A stretch of 64,000 nucleotides of DNA from Bilabrum cf. latius (lineage: Eukaryota; Bigyra: Bicosoecida; Bigyra; Bicosoecida): contig OZ237752.1 in NCBI GenBank assembly GCA_965178125.1, forward strand, positions 868,001 through 932,000, read 5' to 3'. Position numbers and translations under genes: made by a program. Below, in pieces: positions 22,101 through 31,699 of this stretch (position 1 is its first letter; each line of letters begins with the position of its first letter). The notes below the pieces were generated by a model. The model was given only the letters and a program-made list of their open reading frames with translations, was not told where the DNA came from and made no database searches.

Positions 22101-23666
22101 CACCGTGGCGGCTCTGGAAGAGCTCCCAGCCGGGTAGTCAAAGTGGGTGAGGTCGACGTTCCACTCGCTCGTGTTGAGCGTGTATGTGGGGGAACAGCCT
22201 ATCCGGACCGAGCGGTCGTGGGCAGGCAGGGTGAGCTGATGCCTGATCCAATGCTATGCAGCCGCCTGATATGCTGTGGAATTGGGCTATGCGCCTTTGG
22301 GAGGCTTGAATCCGTCAGACTTGCAGGAGCGACTTGAGATGCAGTCCGGGTTGTCCAGCAGCACCATAGTTGCTCTGACCCGTGGCTGACCGGGTACGAA
22401 CTGGTTTGCCGCCGGCTTGGTGTAGCACCTGATATCGCCTGGTGCTGCTCCATCGATCGCGACCTGCTGCACGTGCATTGGGTTCACCCGCCAGGGGTAG
22501 TCAAGCCGGGGATCATCTTTGCGCCAGGACCCCAGCATCGCGAGGGGGAGCTCTGCAACGGTACCAGGGGGATACGTCACCGTGATGGCCTGGTGCCAGC
22601 GTCTGTGCACGATCTGGCTCTGTTGGCTCTCCCCTGAGGGCAGCATGGGCTAGCCAGAGTTCATCGCGAACGCAGTCATGGAGTACTGGTGCAGTGCACG
22701 ATCGTCTCGAGGGTAGCTCCGGTCGTCTGCCGCAGAGGCTGGGCCAGGGGAGTGCGGGCATGCTTCCGCGTCGGACACACTGGTATCGTTCTGCAGTTTG
22801 AATGCAATGTCATCTGGTTCATGCCTTGCTGCATTTTCTCCGCTCCACGCTGGCCACACGGTGGCTTGCCTGCACGTGTCATTCGGCAGCACTGGCTGGT
22901 CCATGGGCATGCACTCCGGCGACGTTGCCTAGCGTGGACAGACCGTCAGTCCCATGGCAGAGACAAGGGTCCGTTCGTACGAGTACGGGGTCCAGTGGAT
23001 GTTGCTTCCGTGCCGAAGCCAGTTGAATTGAAGCGTCGCCGTTCCGATGGGACCGATGTCCATTGGCCTCGGCAGCCAGTCGTATCCCGCTTCTGCCGCG
23101 CCACCAGCTGCTGGATGCGTCCACTACCCTCCCCGATACACTCCGTACCCAGACCCGAACAGACCGCCAGTTTTCTGATTATCAGCCTGACTGGGCTGCT
23201 GGAACAGGTAGAACCATACCTCCTCCGTCCACGGCTCCACGGATCGCGTGGGGGGGTGCAGGCCGGAGATCTGCGAGGCATCTGCAAGGCCCATGGTGGG
23301 CGGTTCTTGCGGCGAGGCAAGGGCAGGCGTGCAGCCGCTGTCACCCGCCATCACGCTTGGTACGAGGCTGGGAGCTCGCAGTCGGTCCGTGGCGCCGAGG
23401 ACCGGGGGCGTAGCTGGCGGCAGCATGGGGCCGGTGGACCAGTTCCACCGCTGCGTGGGAGAGCGAAATCGTTGGGCATCCCACGGTTGCGCCTCGAGAT
23501 TACACGGTCTTTCTGCTTGGACCGTCCTGGCGTCCTTTGAAAGAATTGCACGGGCAAGTCTGTTGCCTGATGTGCCGACACCAATGGAGACTGGGGTTGG
23601 TGTAAGCACCCATGTAGCTGCGAAGAGTGAAATGAAAATTACTAACACCGCGGTATCATTGAACAT
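19137..23666 (-). CDS. Large multi-pass membrane protein of unknown family
   Basis: One intronless frame of 1,509 residues runs from ATG at 23666 to TGA at 19137-19139, crossing nine UAG codons (lowest bases 23124, 22929, 22650, 22287, 22254, 21309, 20586, 20040, 19248). The N-terminus MFNDTAVLVIFISLFAATWV is a signal peptide or signal anchor. Next comes an ectodomain of about 950 residues that looks beta-rich, with scattered Cys and Asn-X-Ser/Thr sites, and no domain I recognise. Membrane segments follow at about 980-1003 (AAIMCLAIATVAVLTAAAYTC), two closely spaced around 1049-1090, one near 1432-1452 (IVILVTVAWSVVCAVG) and one at the C-terminus near 1481-1506. The polar linkers between them are Ser/Glu-rich. 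An adhesion or sensory receptor is possible, but nothing in the sequence demonstrates it. Confidence refers to the gene being real. Confidence 0.68.
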
Positions 23667-24124
23667 GCTAAGGCTACACCATTTCCTTCTCGGCCGCACG
23701 CGCGTGTGGTCACCCGAATTTTGACTTACTGTTGCACATCTGGTTCCGCTCCTAAGTTACGGGCGATCCAAGTGTGATAAGAACCTATGTTTTTCTAGCG
23801 TGCATCACTCTCTAGATCGTGTTACCCTAAATAGGCAGTGGGGATGCGACCGACATCGCGAGGAATACAAGCACAAAAGCAACGAGCACGCCAAGCATCG
23901 AATAATTGCCCGCTATAGTAACGAGTCGGATGCCTGGCCGGACACTATTTATATTAGCACGGTATACTCTCATCAAAGTCGGTGCAGGCTGCGCAATGTC
24001 TAGATTTCAACGAGGTATAGAAAAACCGGAACTTTTTCGTGCCGGCTGCATCAGTTGGTCGCAACAATCAATTGGATCGCGTGGGTCCACCAATACAACA
24101 AAAATCCAGTCAAGCCTAAAAAAT
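23667..24124. other. Divergent intergenic region
   Basis: AT-richer DNA between the membrane-protein gene (minus) and the small NDUFA4-like gene (plus). Both promoters should lie here. No RNA gene, repeat or convincing coding exon is visible. Confidence 0.5.
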
Positions 24125-24489
24125 ATGGCCGGTCGCACAGGTTCAGTTATCTCTAGAAACTCTCGGGCTGTGTGGCTTGGTGATCGCGGTGTGAGTATCT
24201 GCCGTGTTCAGGACGCCGCCACAGTTGTGGATCCACCTTACGCTCCCAGCTTCCGCTGCTTCGCCAGTAACATCAAGCAAAAACAACCCTTTCGCTGCGC
24301 AGACGTATCCAGTTCTAGCTGCTCTAGGATTTGGCGTCGTGTTCGCCTCGTACACTAGCTACAGAACGCTTGTGAGCGCTGTTGCACTTAGGCTATGCCT
24401 AGCCGTTTGCAAGTTTCTGTGCGCCTACCATGCCATTGCGAACTAGCATCCGATTTATATCGCAGGTGTATAACCCTGACGTACAGTAA
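24125..24489 (+). CDS. Small NDUFA4/B12D-like mitochondrial membrane protein
   Basis: Three short exons, 24125-24190, 24303-24371 and 24466-24489, all join in phase 0 and give 52 residues. The first two donors are GTGAGT and GTGAGC; the acceptors are TGCGCAG and ATCGCAG. Exon 2 encodes one membrane segment (TYPVLAALGFGVVFASYT), and exon 3 completes the hallmark NPDV directly after it (YRTLVYNPDVQ). A helix followed by NPDV is the signature of the NDUFA4/MLRQ and plant B12D family, found in respiratory complex I or IV. It ends in TAA, the only UAA stop in the window. The TAA overlaps a donor-like GTAAGA, so a longer spliced isoform cannot be excluded. The protein is short for the family, which is usually 80-95 residues. 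Confidence 0.55.
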
Positions 24490-24612
24490 GACTCACTATC
24501 TGCGTTGATTGTTTGGAGGGCGCATGCATTCGAGCTATATTGTGCTACGTGTAGCGTCGTCACCCCTACCGCGAATCACCCGTTGAGGATCTCTTCTGGA
24601 TTGGAGCCCTCC

Positions 24613-24993
24613 ATGCCGCAACACGTTCAGTTGGCCCGCCTAATATGAAACTAAATGATATTTTCTTGGAGTACCTGAGTGGGGCCATGTCTTGCGCAAG
24701 AGAGAGTACTCGTTCTTGGTGTTTCCCGGCACGCTCGGTTGCGTGGTGGCTATCACCGGCTGGCAAGGCTACGTGGGGTTGAAAAGTGCCAAAATTTCCA
24801 CTTTATTATATTCATTTGACTTGAACCCGTTCGCAGCTTTGACCGCTCCTACCGGAGCCAGCCCGTGAGGCCGGATGACCGCAGCGAGCAGGACTGGTGG
24901 CTGAAGCACCAGAAGAAGTGGTCCTACGGAGCCGACAAGAACCAGCGCCTAGCTTCCATCGGGCTGCATTCGCAAACCCCTGGTCGCCAGTGA
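24613..24993 (+). CDS. Small single-pass membrane protein, probably mitochondrial; first exon uncertain
   Basis: The solid part is two exons, from about 24680 to 24777 and 24837 to 24993 (TGA), joined across a short intron (GTTGAA...TTCGCAG) that restores GYVGFDRSY. They encode REYSF, then a hydrophobic stretch LVFPGTLGCVVAITGW, then a polar tail with DDRSEQDWWLKHQKKW. No in-frame ATG exists in that exon, so an upstream exon is needed. ATG CCG CAA CAC at 24613-24624 spliced to 24680 works in phase 0 but is weakly supported. One helix plus a Trp/Lys-rich tail recalls accessory subunits of respiratory complexes, and the neighbour is NDUFA4-like, but I do not recognise a specific family. Confidence 0.4.
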
Positions 24994-25787
24994 TGTGGTC
25001 GACTCTGCAGCCGTCGAGGCTCTGCCAGTCGTGTCGATTGCGTGCATGCAGTGCTGCGAGGGTTGCGCTCTGGGGTGGGGTGGGTGGCGTGCCGACTCGG
25101 CTTCTTGGCACTGTCGTCTCCCGGTGTGCTGGAGCTTAAGGAGTGGCTACGAACGCTCGCGTACATGTTTCCTTTCAAAGCTGGTTGCACACGTGGCGCC
25201 GTGCAGTGCGGGCCGCATCGGTGTGACAGGCGTAGCGTGTCGCAGGCCGGACCTCTGGGTGGATCACTGTGCCTGCAGATTCGGGGTGTAGCCTGCTTGG
25301 TCTTGCCATAATTGATGTATGACAAGTCATTTGCGTGTTAAGCTTCTCTTGTTATGATCCAGTTCGTATTTCTGCGTTGGATGGTTGCGACCGGACCGGC
25401 CCAGTGTATGCCCCGCGAGCTGCAGCAAAGCCCCATTGCCATACGGTCCGCCGTTAGGCGCATCTGTTCAAAAATATCTTTTATTTATTTGTCGGTGAGA
25501 TAATTCGAGTGTAGTACGGAACGTTGGCCATCATCCGACACTCGCACCCGCAACGGACTTCTGCAAGACAAGTACTTGCCACCGCTATTTGTGCCCCATT
25601 TCCATCGCGACTATGCTCTCTCCCTTTCTATTCACCCATGTGCTGCGATACTGGGGCTTAAGACAGCCCGTATTTTCTGTAAAGCCATCCTGGATAGAGA
25701 CTAGGTGACCCTTAATGCTTGGAGCATGATTAACTGAGCCTGCTTACGCGTTGCAGGTACTGAGAGACTAAGAGCTTAGATTATATC
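24994..25787. other. Intergenic region, no gene supported
   Basis: The first 300 bases are GC-rich and open in several frames on both strands, but none shows a family motif. The rest is AT-rich. It probably contains the 3' UTR of the small membrane protein gene and the promoter of the next gene. Confidence 0.45.
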
Positions 25788-28700
25788 ATGAACCGAGAAG
25801 GATCCTCCAGCGCGAATACCTACTTCCCGCTCGATGTTCCCAACGCATCGACCCTAACCGGTTAGCATGAGATGTGTCTCGCACTAGCGGCGCATCTTCC
25901 GACACTACCATTCACGACATTTGGACCATTTCATAGTCATTCGTATTCAACTCGTGCAGACCGCGGCATCCCGCGTGGCTCCGTCAGAGGCATAGGCGAA
26001 CGGCAGCAGCGTGCCAAACGACAAGCTCGCCTACATGAGGATAGGTCAAGATCTGGGCTGGATGCATTGCTATCGCAAGATTCTATTCCTATGTTGCACA
26101 CGGTCGGATCAGTGATGCCAGGTGCTTCGCCCGTCGGGGCGGGAGCTTTGCCGTCTGGTCTCCCGTCGGTTCCAGCATCTCCACCGGAAGGCCTCGAGCA
26201 AGGCTCGTCTGTGTTTTCTGGCACTGGGGCATCTGGCAACGGCCTTCGGGCTGCGTCGGACTTCTAGGGGACATGGGGGGCGCCGAGCGACAACGGGGCC
26301 AGCTCGCAGCAGCACTTCGCTCTCCTTAAGCGGGCGGGCCAGACCTCTCATCATGCTGGCGGCCACAGGAGGTCGCAGACCTCTGGCGGCGCAAGGGCAA
26401 GGGCAAGGGCGGGTGCTGGACCGCATAGGAGCAGAGCGCGACCACCCGGAGCCAGACATAGGGGAAGCACCACCGCAGGGCACAGGCACGCGCGCTCGGG
26501 ATCGTCGCCCGCGTACTACCGAGGAACCACGGCACCTACGGGGCGGGCCAGCGATGCTTCCCTACTCGGCACCTACGGGGCGGGCCCCTCGCCTGCCGAG
26601 CTGAGGTCGGTACTGGGACCACACACCCACGGTGGGCTGGGGTCAGGCACTCATTACACTAGGAGATCATCCCGATCAGGCTCTCCGCATGCAAGAGCCG
26701 GTGCAGGCGTGGTAGGCATGAGCGACTCGATTGCGGACAAAGTGGGCGACTTTGACGAGGACTCGTTGATTGCGGATGCGATCCGTGCCAGTGGCCAGGA
26801 CTACAACCCAAGCGCTTCCATGGGCAGGGAAGAAGCCAGAGAACAAGGACTGTTGGAGGCACTTGGTGCATCCGCAGGTGCACGCGGCACACTCCCGATC
26901 GAGCAGCAGGGCTGGGCTGGCTCAGGGCAGGCGCTAGCACTGGTGCTCGGGGTAGAGGGAAGGAACGGGCCGGTGGCGGAGTTACCACCCGTACCTAGCG
27001 CAAGCACTTTATCATAGTTGAGAGCAACGATGAGGGCGCACGCGAATTTCTCCAGGTCGAGCGGGCTGCCGCAGAGCTTTGCGTTCTTGCACTGGGGCCA
27101 GGACAGCAGTCGCCGGTCAGGTCGGCGAAGGTCGGTGCACCGGGTGCCCATTCCTCGCTGGGTTGAAGACCAGGTACTGGTAGAGAACAGGGACATGCCG
27201 CTCCCGGGCCAGGCAGGATACGACAGAGCAATGGCCAGGGATCCTGCGGCAGAACCTGCTGGACCCGTGGTGTGGGTACGACTGCTCACCCCTGCGCAAG
27301 ACAGGCTAGCGGACGAGACTGCAGTCCGACGAAAGCTAGACGAGCAGCGGAGGCTGGAAGAGGCCAGACACCGGGGTGATCCTGCATTGAGTATCCCAGG
27401 GTATGCCTACGCCCGCGCCACCGCAGAGATGGACAAGCTGAGGGCGAAATCGAGGCAGGCAGGCAGCGGCATCACGGAGCACGACGTGATGGAGCGAGCC
27501 GCTGCCATGGTATCCCGGGGATAGACCAGGGGAATCGTCTGGACACCCACGAGCTCGGCAGCGTCGCGCCGAAGCAGCACTGCGTGTAGAGAGGCTGCCA
27601 GCACGGGGCTTCCAGTGCCGAGTGGTCACGCAGAGAGCAAGTCGAGTGGCGACAGCCGTGACTCTCTGGCTGGCACGCTGGACGCCTCCAGGTCCAGCGT
27701 GGACGGTGGTTCTTCGCTGTCCAGAGCAGGTGCCCAGGCGGTCGGCACTGGACATGCCAGAGAGTTGCAGTTCGATGCACCCAAGAAGCACCGTTTCTTC
27801 CAGACTATGGAGGACCGCGAGGCGACCCGCAAGCGGAACGAAGAAAGGGAGCGGAAGTGGCGGAAGAAGCAGGACGAGGCAGCCGCTAGGCGAGCAGATG
27901 AGTTGGCTGCGGCAGATCAAGCAGAAAGGTTAGCCCAGAAGCAGAATAAGCTGCGCTCCGAAGTCACGCACCCGCCTTTGCCGTCGAAGACCCCTGCTCG
28001 ACGCGACCAGACGTCAAAGGCAGGAAATGAGGAAGCCGGTGCCGAATTCGTTCCATCTGCAAATCCGGACACAGCCATGGGTAGCGGCAGCGGAGGAACA
28101 TCAGCCTTGTCACCTGCTGTTACAACCGGAAGCTCACCATCTGGCAGGCCAGCCGACGACAATCTTATATCGGCACCAGCTGCTAGGCCTAGGCCGGTCT
28201 TCGTGCTCTCAGAGAGCTCGCTGACCCCTGTGAAGGCAAAAGTGTCAGGCGATCAAAGTGCAGCCGGGTCGCAAGATGTCAGCATTGAAATGCTGTGCGC
28301 TACACTGCCGGATGGCACGTAGGTGCTGATACCTAGGCAAGCGCTTCAGTAGGAGCAGTCAACGCCGAAGTCGCTCGCGGTTGCACCTGCCCCTGCCCCC
28401 GAGCACGTACCTGCAACAGCATCATCAGCAACAGAGTTAGCAGCTGCACCAGCAGCCGCGCCAGCACCGGAGGCAGCGCCAGCACCAGCACCGGAGCCAG
28501 CACCGGAGCCAGGGCCAGCGGCCGCGCCAGCACCCGCTCCAGCACCGGAGCCAGCGCCAGCGGTCGCGCCAGCACCAGCGCCAGCACCAGCGCCAGCACC
28601 CGCTCCGGCACCCGCTCCGGCACCCGCTCCAGCACCCGCGCCAGCACCAGCACCGGAGCCAGCACCGGAGCCAGGGCCAGCGGCCGCGCCAGCACCCGCT

Positions 28701-31517
28701 CCAGCACCGGAGCCAGCGCCAGCGGTCGCGCCAGCACCAGCGCCAGCACCAGCGCCAGCACCCGCTCCGGCACCCGCTCCGGCACCCGCTCCAGCACCCG
28801 CGCCAGCATCCGCACCAGCACCGGAGCCAGCACCGGAGCCAGGGCCAGCGGCCGCGCCAGCACCCGCTCCAGCACCGGAGCCAGCGCCAGCGGTCGCGCC
28901 AGCACCAGCGCCAGCACCAGCGCCAGCACCCGCTCCGGCACCCGCTCCGGCACCCGCTCCAGCACCCGCGCCAGCATCCGCACCAGCACCGGAGCCAGGG
29001 CCAGCAGCCGCGCCAGCACCCGCTCCAGCACCAGCACCGGCACTGGCGCCAGCACTGGAGCCAGCTGCAGTACCAGCGGAAGTATCTAAGGCAGCACCTA
29101 TTTCTGCACTAGATCCCGTTGAATCTCACAACGCGGCATCGGAACTGCAGTTGGTTGTACCGCAGGAGGAAGGCACACCGCACCCGTCCCCTCCCACAGC
29201 GCGGCGAGGAATCTCTCAGGGTACCAACAACAGCCGGTCGTCTTCGCCTGGAGCGGAGCATACGCAGGAACCCTTAGAGACAGATCTGGCGTCTCAAACA
29301 GCTGATAAGCGGCCGTTTCAAGAGGAAGAAGAGCCTGAAGACCAGGGCAAGAGCGAATACCAATTGCCAGACGATTTGGAACTCGCTGATTCTTCGTAGG
29401 ACGCGACGAAAGCAGACGCGGGCGAGACTCAGACCGCCACCGCAGAGTCGAGCCTGAACGAGGCGAACCGACCCAAGCGAAACAGCCAAGACAAGTCCAG
29501 TTAGCCCCAGCCATAGCCTGGTCCAAGGCGCAGGCCGCGACGAGCCTCTTTCATCCTATCGGTGGATCTGGGGGGCGGGCAGGAGGGCAAGATCGAGGTC
29601 TCCTCTTCCAAGCCAGAGAGCCCTACAGAGCTGGCGAAGCGGTTCCTAGAGCAGCATGGGGCGGCTGCAGGCGAAGATGTGGAGGCGTAGGACGTAGCAG
29701 AGGTCGTGCGCGATACAATGAGGCAATTGAATGCAGACCCAACGAGCTCGCCCAAGTCACGGGTGCCCTTCAGCTCGGAAGCGCAGGCTGCCAAGGCAAA
29801 ACACGCGTCATTGACGCTGCAGCTCGTCTTTCCGAACGGTTTTGAAGGCGAAGTAGACGTACCTACTGAGGGTGCATAGGCAGCCGCGATTGCAAGAAAG
29901 TTTGTGCGTGAGCACGACAAGGAGCTGAAGTCGTGCGGGCTGCTGGATGCGGCTTCCACATCGCAAGACAGAGCCGAGCTGGAGCAGGGAGTGGCAGAGT
30001 TCATCGCGGATAGTCTGCAGCAGTACAAATAGCAAGCAGCTGATGCTGCTCACAAGCAGCAGGAGGATGAGGCTGGTGTTCGCAAGCAGGGCGGCAAGCC
30101 AGCGGATAGCCGCCCTGGCAGTGGTGCAAACCGCGAATCAAGCCAGAGTGCAGCCGAGCCTGCCGCGGAGCAATCCAGTTCAGTCAAGAAACCCGAACAG
30201 CCAGTGAAGTAGAGGCGCGTTCGATCCACGCGCCGCGCTTCCGTATCCATCACGCTTGACATCAACGGGGAGCAGATGCCCGTGCACGTAGGGCAGGGTG
30301 CCAACCTCAGCAAGGTGGCGGCCGAGTTTGCCATCAAGCAGGGTCTGGTGGGCGAGCCCGGGCCAGCCACAGGCAAGACTGGCGGACCTACTGGCCTTCA
30401 TCTGACGCATGAAGACGTGGAGGCAATCAAGCAGATTCGGGACGTGATCTCATCAGAGCTCGAAAACGAAGGTCTCATGTCTGCGCGGTCCACCGATGGG
30501 TCCCGCACGCCTGGCTCGCCCCGGTAGCCGGGGGCCGGGCCCGAAGAGGCTTCGGATGGGTACATGCAGGGCTCCGTGGTTGATGCCATCGGAATTACCC
30601 CTGACGTTGAGATCGACAGCGGTGACCTGTTCCAGCCCAAGCGGGGGCAGCACCGTGCGGTGCCCAAGTCGAAGCCGAAGCGTTCCACCAGGCGCGCGTC
30701 ACTAGTGGTTGGTATGGCGGTGGGCGAAGGAGATCCAGTCGAGGTTCGCATCAAGCGCGGTGCTGACTTGAGCCAGGTAGCAGAGAAGTTTGCGAGCGAG
30801 CAGGGGTTGCTTTCTGGGGACGAGCCTGCAGGTGAGCGGCACGAAATCATCGAAGAGGTGCGGGAGGCGCTGCAGGGACAGCTCGATGGCATGGGGCTGG
30901 CCAGCGCACGGTCCAGTGCGAGCCACTTGGAGGCGCACTCGGATCTAGAGCAAGAACCAGAGCATGAGCCAGAGGAGGACGAGAGGCCGAGCAGGCGCAA
31001 TCGACATGCGCCTGCGCCTGCGCCTGCGCCTGCACATGCACCTGCGCCTGCGCCTGCGCCTGCGCCTGCACATGCGCCTGCACATGCACCTGCGCCTGCA
31101 CCTGCACCTGCGCCTGCACCTGCACCTGCACCTGCGCCTGCACCTGCACCTGCACCTGCACCTGCACCTGCACCTGCACCTGCACCTGCACCTGCACCTG
31201 CACCTGCACCTGCACCTGCTCCAGCTCCAGCACATACCGACGGTGCTGGCGAATTGCCATCAAAGCATTCTTCCAAAGGTAAGAAGCGGAGCAAGCGGTC
31301 CTCCGTGAAGATGAAACTCGACCTTGGCGACGGCGAGGAGGAGGTGCTACGGGTGTACCTGGACGAAGATCCGATGGAGGTAGCTAAGGCTTTTGCTGCG
31401 AGGCACAATATAGAAGACGACACGGAGGCCGTAAAAGACACTGCAGATGCCATCAAGCAGTATGTTGAGGCTTACAGGGAGCGCAAGAGGAGAAAGCGGG
31501 CAAGCCAGGGCAAGTGA
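25788..31517 (+). CDS. Large protein with coiled coil, Ala-Pro repeats and five tandem novel domains
   Basis: Proposed exons are 25788-25860 and 25960-31517 (phase 1, acceptor CTCGTGCAG), giving 1,876 residues with TGA at 31515-31517. An intronless start at ATG 25872 is the alternative, but it begins with intron-like sequence. Thirteen in-frame UAG codons are read as Gln. Order: disordered Gly/Ser-rich N-terminus; charged coiled coil (about 27780-27970; [18 protein letters not shown]); a long Ala-Pro minisatellite region; then five related units of about 65-75 residues. Their starts lie near 29535, 29800, 30220, 30690 and 31290. Each opens with a basic cap (RRAS, KHAS, KRSS), then two strands around a Gly turn ([36 protein letters not shown]), then VA..FA..H/Q and a helix. 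A second Ala-Pro hexamer block separates units 4 and 5. I do not recognise the family; a cytoskeletal or axonemal scaffold is a guess. Confidence 0.7.
28440..29060 (+). repeat. In-frame minisatellite encoding Ala-Pro-Glu repeats
   Basis: Imperfect long units recur with the anchor agggccagc at about 28511, 28673, 28841 and 28997. The spacings are 162, 168 and 156 bp, all multiples of three. Each unit is itself made of 6-bp CCAGCA/CCCGCT-type steps. The translation is Ala-Pro with regular Pro-Glu and Ala-Val interruptions. Confidence 0.9.
31006..31221 (+). repeat. Hexanucleotide cctgcg/cctgca array encoding (Ala-Pro)n
   Basis: About 36 near-identical 6-bp steps alternate cctgcg and cctgca, with occasional catgca giving Ala-His. 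It forms a rigid linker between the fourth and fifth domain units. Purity increases toward the 3' end, which is all cctgca, suggesting recent expansion there. Confidence 0.92.
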
Positions 31518-31699
31518 AATGCTGGTAGGTAGAGCCCTCGCGTGACATCATCACCTCTCTAAAGGCATCTTGGTCGAAGCCTGTACAATAATTACCTTGT
31601 TGCTGTTCATTCGTGCAATTACCTTTTTCATTCCTCTGCCTTTGGCCAGACTAGCAAATTTTGCTACAAATAGCCCGACTCGTTCTGGCGGACGCCTCT

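Noticed and set aside
24995-25311. Cys/Trp-rich open frames after the small membrane protein gene
   Set aside because: Several overlapping frames on both strands are equally open; none has a start context, splice support or family motif.
30398-31456. Minus-strand frame with a long Gly-Ala run
   Set aside because: It is the complement of the Ala-Pro repeat in the plus-strand gene, and the flanking antisense sequence has no recognisable domains.
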